A DNA stretch of 64,000 bases, taken from Trichopria drosophilae. Lineage: Eukaryota > Arthropoda > Insecta > Hymenoptera > Diapriidae. Positions 1-11,184 of this stretch are shown here, piece after piece. The DNA lies in NCBI GenBank assembly GCA_030407085.1, contig CM059582.1, positions 210,954,001-211,018,000 of the forward strand, read 5' to 3'. The notes beneath the pieces were generated by a model, which was not told where the DNA came from, made no database searches, and saw nothing but the letters and a program-made list of their open reading frames with translations. Every line of letters starts with the position of its first letter. Position 1 is the stretch's first letter. The translations under genes and the position numbers were made by a program.

Positions 1-560
1 GTAATGTAGACTACATCTAAGGCTAAGGATTCGTATTGTCTAGTCTATAGAATATATCGTGACTGAGGTTCAGGGTACATGAAATATAAGAAATAAATTA
101 CTCATTAGCTGACACTTTGTCATTACGAAAACGCGGTTCGCAGATTCTGATAAACGATTACATTTAATTAAACTAGTAATTATATCTACTCGAATTAAGG
201 GAATGAAACAAACTGGATATGAAGTGTTTCTTAGCATTGAATCAATGTCAACAAACATCAGAACTGCTGATAATATTTATTCGGCGCATTGATAATCTCA
301 AGTGACGCAATATTTTTACGTCAGTGACTTATCACCTACGATCTTCAGGAGTCTTCCCGATAAGTCCGTATGTTTAACTCAACATCATCGTCCGAAAGTT
401 CTCATATAAAATGAATCAAACCTTTTTGTAAATGATCTCCCACGACATCGAGAGTTCTGGAATGAAGAAAATGTTTTGTAACAGGGACTAAAAAACATCA
501 GAAGGACGATACAACGATGAAGCTGAAAAATTGATCAAACGCGAAAAACACGGAGTGAGA
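1..560. other. A+T-rich DNA, nothing assigned
   Basis: Apparently unique A+T-rich sequence. I see no long open frame, inverted repeat, RNA gene or promoter-like cluster. Confidence 0.5.
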
Positions 561-1080
561 AAGGAACGTTAAGCTGGAACGCGTCACGAAAAGAGGTGGG
601 TTGGGAATGAAATGAGGGAAAAAGGCGGAAAGAGGACCAAGGGTTCGTGGGTAAAGTCAGAAACGCGACGAGACTTTACCCTGGTAGTTCTCGACGTCCT
701 GGTGACGCGTTGCTTCGCGAACACAGACTTATCCCTCGCGATGACCCGAGGGGCAAGTCAATAAGGCTTAGCACGAGAAATAAGGTCGTCCTATACCTAG
801 TACGACTTTCCTATGCTCAGGACTTCACCCCCGTCTTCCAACCTTCCTTCCCTAATTTATTCGCCGGGTTTCACCCCCTCGACCGTCGTCGGCGACGGCG
901 ATGAGCAAGGCCGAAAGGACGGCCGGGTTTGAATTTTGATTAATTTAGACGCCGCCAGACGTCTCGAGACGCGAGATGCTATTGCCGTGCGATAAGGCTG
1001 ATTAGTCTGACGTATTCGAGAGCAAATTAATCTGCCTACATTCCCTCACGCTCTGTTACGGTATCCATGTACAAAGATCA
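561..1080. promoter_or_regulatory. CG-rich low-copy island, candidate regulatory DNA
   Basis: Base composition shifts from A+T-rich to CG-rich with many CpG steps. Seen directly: the palindrome CGTCTCGAGACG near 960-971, a CCGTCG/CGACGG stem near 884-899, and ATTAATTT and AAATTAAT homeodomain-like cores. An 85-residue open frame at 647-904 is arginine-rich, resembles no family I know, and is explained by the scarcity of stop codons in CG-rich DNA. Conservation in related insects is not visible from one sequence. A regulatory role is inference. Confidence 0.25.
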
Positions 1081-2199
1081 TGCCGCATTTCGGTGATGAC
1101 TGAGATGGAAGTAATGGAATCCAAATGAGATTTAGCCAAAGATAACAAAAGAAACAAATTTTGCCGTTAGGCACTCAATTTTATTACATATTGCGGAATC
1201 CGGTGTGTGGTCTTCTGATTTTTTCAACCCCCCAATGAAGGTATTTGTCGAATGAAGTAGTGAAGGGTGCCTCTAGATGACATATGTGCCTTCAGTAACG
1301 GTGATGATGCGGTCGATAATATCGTATTATCGGTTACCTGTGAGATTTATACCTGCACCGTTTCAAAGAAGTAATTTATTTAGATATTGAATTCGATGAC
1401 TGAAATTCATACTACATTCATAAAAGACGATCTGATCGAAAATATGGCGATTCCTATGCATGATAAATTAAGCGTCCGGATCATAAAACTCGACGAGCGC
1501 TCGAAACTTCGCAATCAGGCCCCTTGCCGATATTAAAAAAAAAATTAAAGTTCGAAAAATTCATTTTTTAAAAGGGTAACTCTGTTAGGAATAACAATCT
1601 GCATCTATTTTCTAAATACTTCTTTTTGTTTTGTGTAATAATGAAGATAAAATGGAAAGAAAAAGTTTGTGAATTTAACTATATTTTAAAACATAAATTG
1701 CCGTAAATTAGTCAATTATGAATTAAACTTTTTGAAATTTGGTATACATATACAGTATACCTTAGCAAAGCCCATAAAATAATGAAAACATTGAAATATA
1801 CATATTGTTTAATAATAATTAATTTCAAAGTGAAGAACGTCGGAAACAAGATTGCCCAACTTCATGTGCTGGCCAGTTTACGTTCGACGAAGACTTGAAA
1901 AAACTTCAGGCGAGAGATTTGTTCCCCATAGTTGAAAGAAGTTTTTCGTGAAGATTTCGGATCGAAAGATTTCAAATTAAAAACGTTCTTCAATTGTTAA
2001 TAAAAAGCGAAGAGCGCGGCGCTACAACTGGCCGATTTTAATTAACGTCCGAATCCTACATTTTGTCCTTTCCCTTGCAATTTACATTATTATTAACCAA
2101 ACATATAATATTTCGCACCAGACAAATTGGAATGTAAGAATATAAAAAGATCTTTATTTGGACTGAAGGAGAAAAAGTTCCGCACTTTTTAAAAACTAG
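1081..2199. other. A+T-rich DNA with one small hairpin
   Basis: No coding signal is visible. At 1741-1761, GGTATAC and GTATACC form a perfect 7-bp stem around a 7-base loop. No partner repeat was found elsewhere in the window. Confidence 0.45.
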
Positions 2200-2224
2200 C
2201 CTAACCTAACCTACCCTAACCTAA
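2200..2224. repeat. Interstitial insect telomere-type repeat, five CCTAA units
   Basis: Five consecutive pentamers read CCTAA, CCTAA, CCTAC, CCTAA, CCTAA. This is the complement of TTAGG, the ancestral insect telomere unit. The run is short and internal, so it is not a telomere. It may come from break repair or be one of the AACCTAACC words common in insect genomes. Shorter matches occur near 13630, 24726, 55215, 55357 and 58349. Confidence 0.7.
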
Positions 2225-2593
2225 ATTGTGTATTACAACTTTTGTTTAAACATTTTTTGTGAAATTTTGAATATTTTATGATATAACAGCCAAAACCCAC
2301 GATTTATGGTAGTTTTTTATGGTTTTCACCATGATAATCGTGATTGCGCCTATTTTCACTATGATTTTCATAAACAGCCCACAAAAATACATAATTACAC
2401 TAATTTTCAGATCAAGCGGAAGGATGCGCTTTTTGGAAGTACACCCAAATTATATTATGAAAATTATCAACAAAAAGAAGAAAGGGTTTACCTTAGTTTA
2501 TTACTACGTTGGAAATAATTATATATTAATTGTTGCATCTGACATATTGGATTGACCATTTAAAACTTTTAAAATACAACTTTAAATTTGTAA
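2225..2593. other. A+T-rich DNA with spurious short frames
   Basis: Two overlapping plus-strand open frames of 70-78 codons lie here in different frames. Neither has a recognisable domain or good codon context. I regard the tract as non-coding. Confidence 0.4.
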
Positions 2594-3240
2594 TCAGGGA
2601 CTCCAAAAACCCTCGAATAACACGATTCGTTGAATTTTCATAAGTCTCGTCCAACATGTTAAGTATGACATTTTTAATTTTGGATACCTAACATAAAATC
2701 CGTAAGCAGTTAGAGCCAAAATTGCTAAGTATCGATGTTCAGGGAAATTAATTGAATTTTGAGATATTCCGAATAAACACAGATTTGACACAGGTCTTTA
2801 AACATTATGTTCCTTCCTAAGTAACAGTTATGTCGATTGCAGGGCGTATGGAGAATTACTTAGACTCCAAAATGTGCGCCACATTGTAAGTAATACGTAT
2901 ATCAATAAGTTTGTTTTTTTGGGTCGACCTCAAATAAGCCGAAATTATAAAATCCATCAATTTTGTTGAAAATTCTTTGCCCATATTGGATCCATTATTT
3001 TGAATTTTTAAGAACTGACTTCAAAATGGTTATCAGCGATATCGGAAATCTCCTAAGGGACAGTTTAGAACCAATCGGACTGAATTTAAGAAATTCTATG
3101 CTATTTTGAATCCACCATTTTGAATTTTTGTCACAGAGACCCAAAATAAAAAACAATCCATTCCCATAGATTTTCATCGTTATATATGTCCGAAGTCTTT
3201 GGGAAAGTATCGTGACCGTGGTTATTAGGTTAGCCATTAA
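2594..3240. repeat. Diverged copy of the GGATCCGCCAT repeat family
   Basis: The tract repeats the phrases 'ccatattggatccattattttgaat' (broken here: CCATATTGGATCC then ATTATTTTGAAT) near 2982-3005 and AATCCACCATTTTGAATTTT near 3111-3130. Between them lie phrases such as CTCCAAAAACCCTCG and GAATTTTCATAAGTC. The same order of phrases recurs at 13741-14215 and, better preserved, at 62024-62605. It is a decayed interspersed repeat of unknown class. The small minus-strand open frames inside it are by-products. Confidence 0.5.
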
Positions 3241-3282
3241 AAATGACTAATTTTTACATACATTAAATACATAATTTGAAAT

Positions 3283-3371
3283 ACTGGACCTTTTTTCTTG
3301 GACATTTTGGGTCGTGGACTTTATCCCTTGGACTTTGCGGTGTGGACTTTTCGGTTTGGACCTTTTGACCA
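3283..3371. repeat. Degenerate minisatellite, six TGGACTTT-type units
   Basis: About six units of 14-17 bp each begin TGGACCTTTT, TGGACATTTT, TGGACTTTAT, TGGACTTTGC, TGGACTTTTC and GGACCTTTTG. On the minus strand this gives a lysine- and proline-rich open frame that merely reflects the repeat. It may be the decayed end of an element or a simple slippage array. Confidence 0.6.
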
Positions 3372-3739
3372 GGAATCGTTCCACACATTTTAGTTTTTCT
3401 GTGTATTTTGATGCTCAGTAGATTCTCAATCGAACATCGTAGTATATTTTTTCTCGGTCTTTGTTCGCAATGTGTTTCCATTAAATAACACAGGCCAAGA
3501 AACTTTATATCCAGAAACCAGACTATAGTTTTATGAAGATTTTCTTTGCGCTGAATCCAAATCTGGCCGTATATATCACGTAAAGATTTTGAGATATCCT
3601 AACCAAAAGGTATAAAAAACACCGTTTGGACAAAAAACAAGTTTGGCAAATTGGCCAAAATCAGAATAAAATAATATTCTATTTTAAAATGTTTTTTTTA
3701 GTCATTCCGATGCTATTTTTTGGCGATCATCGTAGAAAT
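3372..3739. other. A+T-rich DNA, nothing assigned
   Basis: Rich in T and A runs. No coding, RNA or repeat structure can be supported. Confidence 0.4.
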
Positions 3740-4330
3740 TAAAAAAAATAAATTTTAAATTGAGTTTTTTTCCTGTTCATTTCTCTTTAATTTTAAAATT
3801 TGAAGGTCAACTCCATAGCGGTTGCTTTTTTTTGTAATAAAAGTAAGAACTTCATCTATCAAGTAGAAAAATCTAAAAAGTTTTGGAAACCTTTTTTATT
3901 TTAGTCTTAAATTGAGAATTTTTCAGAAAAAATATGGTACGCCAATTTTTTTGTATTATTTCCTCTGTTACTTAAATATTTAAAGGTGAAGAATAAAGTG
4001 GTTTTCTTTTTCAATAAATGATATAAAGTTTGTATTTGAAGTAAACAAAAAATTACAAAAGAGTTTGGGTAACAGGGATTTTTCCTACCTTGAAATAGAA
4101 AAATTGCGTTTCTTCAATTAGAAACTGTTGAAATCTACAAATTGATTTTTTTAAATTGAGAATTTTCGGGACAAAATATGTCGATTTTTCAAGTATATTT
4201 TTCTATTTCTTTAAGAGCGAATTTCAATTTTTTTCTCAGAATTGCGAAATTGGACATAATTGGTTTGCGTTTTTATAATAATTTCAAATTCAATTAAATA
4301 TAAAATTATTACATGGCGTTAAAATAAAAA
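3740..4330 (+). repeat. Old diverged tandem array, about three units
   Basis: Unit one (about 3775-3957) and unit two (about 3958-4196) share ordered phrases. Each has a TTTCTCTTT or TTTCCTCTG start, then AATTTGAAGGT or TATTTAAAGGT. A GTGG or GCGG with a T-run follows, then TTTTGGAAACC or GTTTGGGTAAC, and then TTAAATTGAGAATTTT. A partial third unit starts near 4197. Spacing is roughly 180-240 bp. The very high A+T content weakens the alignment, so this is a moderate call. Confidence 0.35.
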
Positions 4331-5010
4331 ACTGTCTAAAAATCAAGTCAGTGGAATAAGAAAGATAAAACATGATTCTAAAAAATCAGAATAGAAAAAT
4401 AGAGACAATAAAATATTAATATAGTTGATGTTTCCTCATTTTAATTGTACCACGTGTACTGTTAGAAAGACGTAGCAATAGTGTTCTCTTTTATTTATTT
4501 AAAGCTTGAACCTTTCCTAGTTAGCTCCAGTTTTTTACACCTTATCTCACCTCATTTTACTCTGATATGATCAAAAAATGATATTTTTTTTGCACCGATT
4601 GTTTACTACGCAACATCCATTGCAGATCAGCAGGTTCCGTTTCATTAAACATGAGTTTTTTAAAACAAACAATTAGAAAACTAAACAAAGAAATATTCTT
4701 TTCAATACTCAACGAAGAATAATGTACACGACAGAATCACGGAAAGAAAATATGAACCACACTACGCCCAAGAAAACAGCAACAAACCACGTACATTAGC
4801 GAGCAAAAAGGCACCGTTAACGCAAGTAACGAAACAAACAAAAACCGTTGACGTAATAATCAGCTTCAACAAGTAAACAACACAAAAAAGCAAGAGAGTA
4901 AACGTTCGTATACAATTTCATTCATATAATTCACAAAAGTATGAAAGGGCAAAGTTACATTATATACGTTTCTCTTTTTCCCGTAATATTTCATTCACGT
5001 AGCGCCGTCT
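4331..5010. other. A+T-rich DNA, nothing assigned
   Basis: No coding or repeat signal was found. A CACGTG E-box is present near 4452. A purine-rich stretch at about 4730-4880 is rich in AACAAA words. Confidence 0.4.
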
Positions 5011-5500
5011 CAATTAGCAATTCTAATTGCGGTTGGATTTTTCTTGTTGGGATTGTACACATTCTCTAGTTATCCGTGTGTGTTTACACGTATTGTGCTA
5101 CTTATCTCTGTCGTCGAGCAAGTACGTAGGAAAGAGCGAAGCGCGCACGCCGTCATAAAAACGTCATTCCATTCAATGCTCCATTCATAATTGATGAAGC
5201 GACTCGTAGAGAAAGAGAGTGGCGCGGGGTGGGGGGCTGGGGGCTGGGGGGTCTGATGGGGCGATGGGGTTGGACAGAAGGGGGGGGGGGGGCTGGGGTA
5301 GGGAAGCACGCGCACGCCGACCGGCTGTGCCGGTGTATAATTGTATCGCTGCGCGCGTATTCGCAACATTGCAATCCGCAAAACGGGGAAACTCGAAGGA
5401 GGAGGATGAAAGCGAGAGCGCTTTATGCGGCGCATTCATACGTTCTGGTGAACGTAACTACTGGCTGGAAGTATCCGAGTAAAGTAGGTCAGTGTCGCGG
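5011..5500. promoter_or_regulatory. CG-rich promoter-like island with homeodomain cores
   Basis: An inverted pair AATTAG/CTAATT at 5012-5028 is a typical paired homeodomain site. A TGTTTAC forkhead-like word is near 5081. CG-rich DNA with a long G-run follows. Several overlapping open frames of 73-121 codons exist on both strands here. They are proline-, glycine- or arginine-rich and mutually contradictory, as expected of stop-poor CG-rich DNA. Promoter identity is inference. Confidence 0.25.
5226..5303 (+). other. G-quadruplex-prone G-rich tract
   Basis: Nine runs of three or more G lie within 78 bases, at 5226-5229, 5231-5236, 5239-5243, 5246-5251, 5258-5261, 5266-5269, 5280-5292, 5295-5298 and 5301-5303. 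Most spacers are 1-6 bases and the longest is about 10. This far exceeds the four runs needed for an intramolecular quadruplex. It lies inside a promoter-like island, a usual place for such tracts. Confidence 0.75.
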
Positions 5501-6020
5501 AACTTGAAAACTTTGCTTCCGTAATCCGAGAGCATTACTACTATACTACGACATTGCTGTTGCAGAAACTGTCTCTCTTCCACTGTCTGTTTTTCCGTCG
5601 TCTCTTCGTTCGCCGTCTCCTGTCGTCTCTGTCTGTCGCTGTCTCTTTTTCCCTCCGTCGACTATTACGATCGTTTTCTTCCACCGCCCCTTCTTATCCA
5701 TTTCTCTTAATCTCGGTCTAACTTTGTCCCCCATAACTTGCGCGGCTTTTACTCCTTTTTATTTCTTTCGGCTGCCACACTCTGACCGTATCCTTCACTT
5801 CCCCTTTCCACTATTGTTTTATGTTTTTTCACGGTAAATATACTGTAAGCAGTTTGGATGCTATTACGTTAACGGGATTCTGCAACCACTGGAAGCACCG
5901 ATGATTGTTGACAGTGGATTTTAAGTAACCGACAAATTTACATGGTTATATAACTTTTCGTGATGATCCAATTATGTGTTTATATAGTGGTCACATTTCA
6001 ATAGCGATATTTCGTGGACA
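5501..6020. other. Pyrimidine-rich tract then A+T-rich DNA
   Basis: From about 5565 to 5720 the plus strand is rich in CTGTCTCT and TCCGTCGTCT words, a low-complexity CT-rich run like those in insect 5' untranslated regions. The rest is unremarkable. Confidence 0.35.
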
Positions 6021-6027
6021 AGCGGTG

Positions 6028-6814
6028 GAGGTCAAAGCATTAATTAAAGAGGTTTTGTTGTTGAGAAGCCGTGGGTCATGTCCGACGTAATTTTGTGCGT
6101 AGAATCAGAAATGGCCCATCACGTCAGGATTTTGAAATATTGAGGTTATTTACTCGAAAAACATGTCTTTTTTGCTATTTTTGAGGTCATGTACAGAAGA
6201 CACAACATTTTTAGGTGTTTTTCCTTTCGTTCGATCATGTGGTACTACACTCTTTTTCTTTAATATGGGATACATAGAATTCCATTACGACTTTTCTTCA
6301 CCAAGATACGAAAATTTTAAATTACGATATAGATGTAGACAAATTTACCTTCAAATGCTCTTGGTGAACAAGCTCAAGGTCAAATTCAATGTCATGAAAC
6401 CTATATGAATATAAACAACTATATAAAATATGGATACTAATAACTAAAATCACGTTTCCGTATTATGGGTGTTTTTTTAATAACGATAATGGAATATATC
6501 TCGCATTTTCAAAATGGCCGTAACTTTGTAAGAAAAAATCGTAGGCGATCGAATAAAACCTCATTTTTAAGGGTAAAGGTAGTACTAAAAGATGCAAATA
6601 ATACAGAAACCCAAAAGCAATTGTTGCGTCCCGTACGTAACCTCAAACATAGCAAAATAACGCGTTTTTCGAGTACGTGACCTCAAATATCTCAAAAACC
6701 TGACGTGATGGACCAATTCTAACTTCGAGTTTGGATTCTACGTATACAATTACATCGGAAATGACCCACAGCTTCCCAACAACATCCAATACCTTCTTTT
6801 TTGTAGACCTGTGT
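6028..6814 (+). mobile_element. Repeat family A, copy 1 (inverted-repeat DNA element)
   Basis: Subterminal inverted repeats begin GTGGGTCAT at 6071 and end ATGACCCAC at 6769. They extend inward for about 150 bases through shared phrases such as CATCACGTCAGG, ACTCGAAAAAC and TTTGAGGT. The middle carries GTTTCATGACATTGAATTTG-type sequence in complement (near 6383-6402). Copy 2 at 15633-16418 is the same element in the opposite orientation and matches over nearly its full length. The right outer limit comes from the shared GACCTGTGT at 6806-6814. The internal open frames (81 and 71 codons) are not preserved in copy 2, so this looks like a non-autonomous element. No target duplication was certain. 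Confidence 0.75.
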
Positions 6815-8287
6815 TATTGGACCAACATTGTATGCAGCTATCAGGTGGCCACTTCTTTCCTGAATGCATTCTGATGTGCATTACAAAGAAGTAAAACCCA
6901 TTACATAGACAGCACTTATCCTGACATCTAATAGACACCTTTTAGTCATGACTTTAGTCTGACTGTCTCTTTTCATTGGTAAGATCTGCATTTATTAACC
7001 CTCAGCATTATTCAAGGTGCTGATTCTTTAAAGCTCTAGGTTCTTCTTATATTCCTGGTCCCAGTCACGATACTAGACCTAATACCAGTGTCTGATTCAA
7101 TTCATTATCATTACTAGCGCTACCAGTTTACGGTAATGCTAGTAGATCTGCGATCTTTTGTCAGCGGTATCAGTCCTTAAATCGTTACTAGGCCTATATA
7201 TTTGGTGAATCTATGCTTCCTTAAATAAGCCTAAATTCTTGTCACGGGCCCATTATCTAAAATGGCGCTGTGATTGCAATGCTGGATCTGGAAACGTTAC
7301 TAAGCCTATCCATGTACTGAATACGTGGAGACTGAAATTAACCTTATATTGTTATTAGCCTTACACATTTCGATAGTGTTTTTGGAAAGTGGTTTATTGA
7401 GGACACGTTGCCAGCTTGTGTAAATATAGAACGCGACAACTCTTCACGATATGTGAATAAAGAGGAATTAATGTATGGGATGTAATAAATGAGCCTTAAA
7501 AAATAATCTCCACTGATTGTCTGATCATTTAGTTAAAATTAGTAACAATTTTTTGAGTGTGCGTATCTACATTTCATTAAATATGTTATTACTCATCCTT
7601 AACAAAAAACATTGTATAAATCGTGTTTGGAGTGAGTTATTGAACAGATGAGTAAATACAATTCTATATCTGCATATTAGCAGTAATTAAAAAACCTAGC
7701 TTAATTTTTAAATACAGTACTATAGGTTACAACACAATTTTTGGGCTTTATCACGCGATTCAAATTGGTACAATTTTTTAGATAATTTCATTAAAACTAT
7801 AGCTGTAGTCATATCTGTAGCACCTAATCCGCATTCATTAACCCCAAGCATTATTGGAGGTGATGGTAGTTTAAGCAGTGATGACGGATGCGATGACGAA
7901 TGAAGATGTGTTATGATACGATAGTGATCAAATAACAACATAGTTACATGATAATTCGAGACTATCTTCATGCATCGTAATCATCATCATTTGACATCAT
8001 GACCATTACAATCCTCTACCATTTTCATCATTCCCATCTTGATTACTAAAGATTTATTACTTTAAAGTTTTTGCCAGTATGTTGGTTATAATATAATTTA
8101 TTTAAAACAATAAAAAGAGTCAACAATACACAGATTTATCGAATAGATAATGGACCAGGTAAACAATGATGGTATACAACAATGAAGATATACAACAATA
8201 AATTCGTCTGAATATAAACGTTAAATAACATTTTGCTATACCGACACAGTCTAACCCTATCCTACCTACCCAAAAACATCTGCTTCA
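6815..8287. other. A+T-rich DNA with small internal repeats
   Basis: The phrase TTAACCCTCAGCATTATT near 6997 recurs as TTAACCCCAAGCATTATT near 7839, about 840 bases away. GATGA-rich words at 7860-7910 face CATCAT-rich words at 7970-8035 and could form an imperfect foldback. No coding signal is visible. Confidence 0.35.
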
Positions 8288-8410
8288 ACAGCGTACGCAA
8301 TGTAGTTCATGGCGCGGACGTTAGATGGCGTTATGACTCTCTGCATACCGTTAGAGAAATAAGTTTCAGTAGCGTACTTAAGAGTGTTTATTATGCCTTA
8401 ATAGTTTCTG
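8288..8410 (+). repeat. Direct repeat B, left copy (TAGATGGCGTT)
   Basis: Shares ordered phrases with 9767-9890. Each copy has AATGTAGTT, then TTAGATGGCGTT or CTAGATGGCGTT, then a GAAAT(A/G)AG word, then AAGAGTGTTT or AAGGATGTTT. Identity by eye is about 65-70 percent. The copies are about 1.48 kb apart in the same orientation. They could be worn LTRs, a segmental duplication, or two insertions of one element. Confidence 0.45.
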
Positions 8411-9766
8411 AGATTAATATTTAGAAATATGTGTTCTACTTATGTTATATGATTTGATAACCGTACAAATGTGATTTTACCTAATTCAGTCAATGATAAT
8501 TATTATTTTTTCTATTAACTTATTTCGTAAATGACTCGAAATAATATAAAAATTAAGCAGTGTGCATCACTTTTAACATAATTTGAACGTAATCTAGTAA
8601 TGGTTTACATTTACTGATCGCCTTAATAGAAGATAGAACACTAATTAATACAACTTGGGTATATTACATCACTTTGAAGCACGGTAGCCGATTCCATTTA
8701 TTAAACACTTCCACGATACAATCGTGAATATAGAATCCCAATATAGCTTTATTAATGCAACATATACATTCAAGCATGTCTGCAACAGCACAATGAGTAT
8801 AATAACATGTTTGTGCTTCGTAACTTCGTAAATGTACTTAGCACATGAATTAAACTCTCTCACTCGTCTCGCTCCTAGTTACATGCACATATACAATAAA
8901 AAACCGTAAATGAATACTAACCATCATATGTGCTATTTGCATTCTTTTTAATGTCACATGTAATTCAATACTGTTAAAAAATGTTTACAAAAAAATATAC
9001 CATTTTTATCATCAACTATTTTGTCCTCGTTGTCTTAAAAAATGTGTGTTTAAAAAAGTATTGAAGTTCGAAGTTATTATAACCTATTACTCATCACATT
9101 CGAGGTATACATTGGATTATTTTCGAAAATTTCCCTAGTCGTCGTCGCAAAAAAAAAATTCCTTAATAACAAAATTGAAAGAAATCGGATCTTTTTTAGT
9201 GTCTGAGAAATTTTCCTGCAAAATTAAGTTACGCGAAAAACGAAATAGTTGAAACTAATAAATAGGAAGTAGAATAAGGCTTAGCCATCGTTTTTTAGTT
9301 ACTTTTACTATCTAAATAGTGACCTCGACAAAATAAATAATAAAGCTTACGATTTAAATAGTAAAACCAATTACAAAATGTAGTTGTTTCAGATTCTAGT
9401 ATTTAGATATCAAAACTAACTGTTTCTTTTTTCCATTTTTTCCAAAAATTTTTAAAATTTATTTGTTGCAAAATAATTGTAATGACTTACCTATACATTG
9501 AATTAGTATTTGTTATCAACGACGACGAAAACTGTCGGTTAACACATTTCAATTGTTTACCAGGTAAAGAAAAATATGTAGTTTAAATCCTTAATTTGTC
9601 TCCAAATGTGAATAATTTTTACTATGTTAATAAATAACACGATATTTTACTGATATCTTAGTATTAAATAGGTAGATTAATGACGCTGTGATTGGTATAA
9701 TTTCAATTTATTATTTAAATTAGTACAAAATTTTTCAATCAGGTTTGGACTCACAGTACCTGTGCC
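8411..9766. other. A+T-rich DNA between direct repeats B
   Basis: No protease, reverse transcriptase or integrase motif is visible in any frame. If the flanking repeats are LTRs, the interior has decayed or never coded. Confidence 0.4.
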
Positions 9767-9890
9767 AACAGCAAATGTAATGTAGTTAATTGTACGCACA
9801 CTAGATGGCGTTGATTCAATTCATGCCCGTAAAAGAAATGAGTTGCAATAGTTTATTTAAGGATGTTTGGAACCACGTAAGTGATTTCAT
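9767..9890 (+). repeat. Direct repeat B, right copy
   Basis: Right-hand partner of 8288-8410, containing CTAGATGGCGTT near 9801-9812. The two copies agree through the AATGTAGTT start and the GGATGTTT end. A related TAGATGGCGT word occurs at about 37092. Confidence 0.45.
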
Positions 9891-10204
9891 GGTAATTATT
9901 TTTAAACTGAAACTAATTTTCAGTGTTCTTTGTAATGTTAAATGAGTTCGTCTAAGCTAACGGTTTTAATTTCAAATAGAATATATCTGAAATAATCCTA
10001 GCCAGGTAATTTGTAAAATGCCTTTAAAATATAATTGAAACGGATTTAACATTAATTTTTTTTATATTTGATTGTTTTGTTGAATGATGTGCACTGATAT
10101 TATCCCTAGTTATTTTGTTTGTGCCAACTGTGATATACCTTAAACTAAAAATTAATTTCCTTTTTTTCGGAAATTAAATATGTAATCATATATAATTTTT
10201 TTTG
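9891..10204. other. A+T-rich DNA, nothing assigned
   Basis: No repeat or coding structure can be supported in this stretch. Confidence 0.4.
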
Positions 10205-10825
10205 TCTAGAATTTGAATCGCTTTTGAGATATTGGAGGTTATGAACCCAAAAAATGCCGTTTTTCGGTACCTTTGAGGTTATATAAAGAGAATACAACAT
10301 TATGAGAGTCCCAAAATTCAATTCTTACTTTCCTTCACCAAGATACTCAAATTTGAAATTACGATATGCATGTTAGATAAATTTTCCTTGAAATTCCCTT
10401 GGAAGACAAGCTAACGGTTAAATTCAATGTCGCGAAACCTGCATAAATCTAAACAACTACAGAAAATATGGATATTTATAACTAAAGGCTTTTTTACTGT
10501 TGTGAATGGTTTTGAAAGCTCTTTTATACACTATTATAAATTATAAATTCGTATTCGTCGACACCAAATACTCCACAGTATGAAAAAAAATACCCAGTCT
10601 CAAAATATTTAATGCAAATGCTAATGACATTAATGGGATTTAACTGTAATTTAAAAATGTCTTAACTGCGTGAAGAAAAAATTGCAATTGAACAAGATGA
10701 TCGGACCAATTGAAACCCATATCAAAATATGTCTCTTCTTTACATAACCTCAAAAGTAGCCAAAACCTGAAAACTTTTTTGTTGCATAACCTCAAGTATC
10801 TGAAAATCTCACTTCAAACTTAAAA
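10205..10825 (+). mobile_element. Repeat family A, copy 3 (diverged)
   Basis: Matches the interior of copies 1 and 2 in the orientation of copy 1. Shared phrases are TTTGAGATATTGGAGGTTAT near 10212-10231, TTTGAGGTTAT, TTCACCAAGATAC (10334-10346), AAATTACGATATGCATG, and CATAAATCTAAACAACTA near 10442. The right side ends with TTTACATAACCTCAAAAGTA and CATAACCTCAAGTATCTGAA. The GTGGGTCAT ends are not recognisable, so it is older or truncated. No intact frame. Confidence 0.55.
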
Positions 10826-11112
10826 AGAAAAAAAAACATGCAAACATTAATGTTCCGCTTTACACCTGCAAAAAAGATGCCATTTGGACATGGGAGCTTT
10901 GTGTTTAGTTTCAAATTCATGGACACAAAAAATCATTAGACTACCGTACTGCAATGTCATCAGGTGCTGTCTTCTATTTTTACAATAAAAAAGGCAAATT
11001 CAAAATAACCACCATGAGAAAACTGTACCGCTTTTCTACGGCATGCCGCGGCACCTCTTACGTGCAGTTCCTATCCATGCATAAAAGTATACTTTCCTCC
11101 CTTGTCGCAATA
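10826..11112. other. Unassigned DNA
   Basis: A+T-rich. No structure can be supported. Confidence 0.35.
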
Positions 11113-11184
11113 GGGTGCGTAGTTTAATTAGTAAAGAATCCGACTGCAAATCGAAAGGTCCCAGGTTCAAGTCACGGTGAATCA
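11113..11184 (+). pseudogene. tRNA-Cys(GCA)-like remnant
   Basis: The anticodon arm reads TCCGA, loop CTGCAAA, TCGAA, giving anticodon GCA at the expected place. It is followed by AGGTCCC and a B-box-like GGTTCAAGTC. Metazoan tRNA-Cys has the closely similar word order GACTGCAGATC, AGGTCC, GGTTCAAATCC. The D arm is weak (TAGTTTAATTAGT), the T stem is mismatched, and the acceptor ends GGGTGCG and GTGAATC do not pair. I therefore call it a pseudogene or tRNA-derived repeat head rather than a working tRNA. Confidence 0.5.

Noticed and set aside
5070..5507. Overlapping frames of 73-121 codons around the G-run
   Set aside because: Five frames overlap on two strands, and glycine or proline runs simply translate the G/C runs.
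6163..6680. 81- and 71-codon frames in repeat family A
   Set aside because: Not preserved in the nearly full-length copy at 15633-16418.
8288..9890. Confident LTR retrotransposon
   Set aside because: Repeats are diverged, TG...CA ends are unclear, and no gag-pol remnant lies between them.
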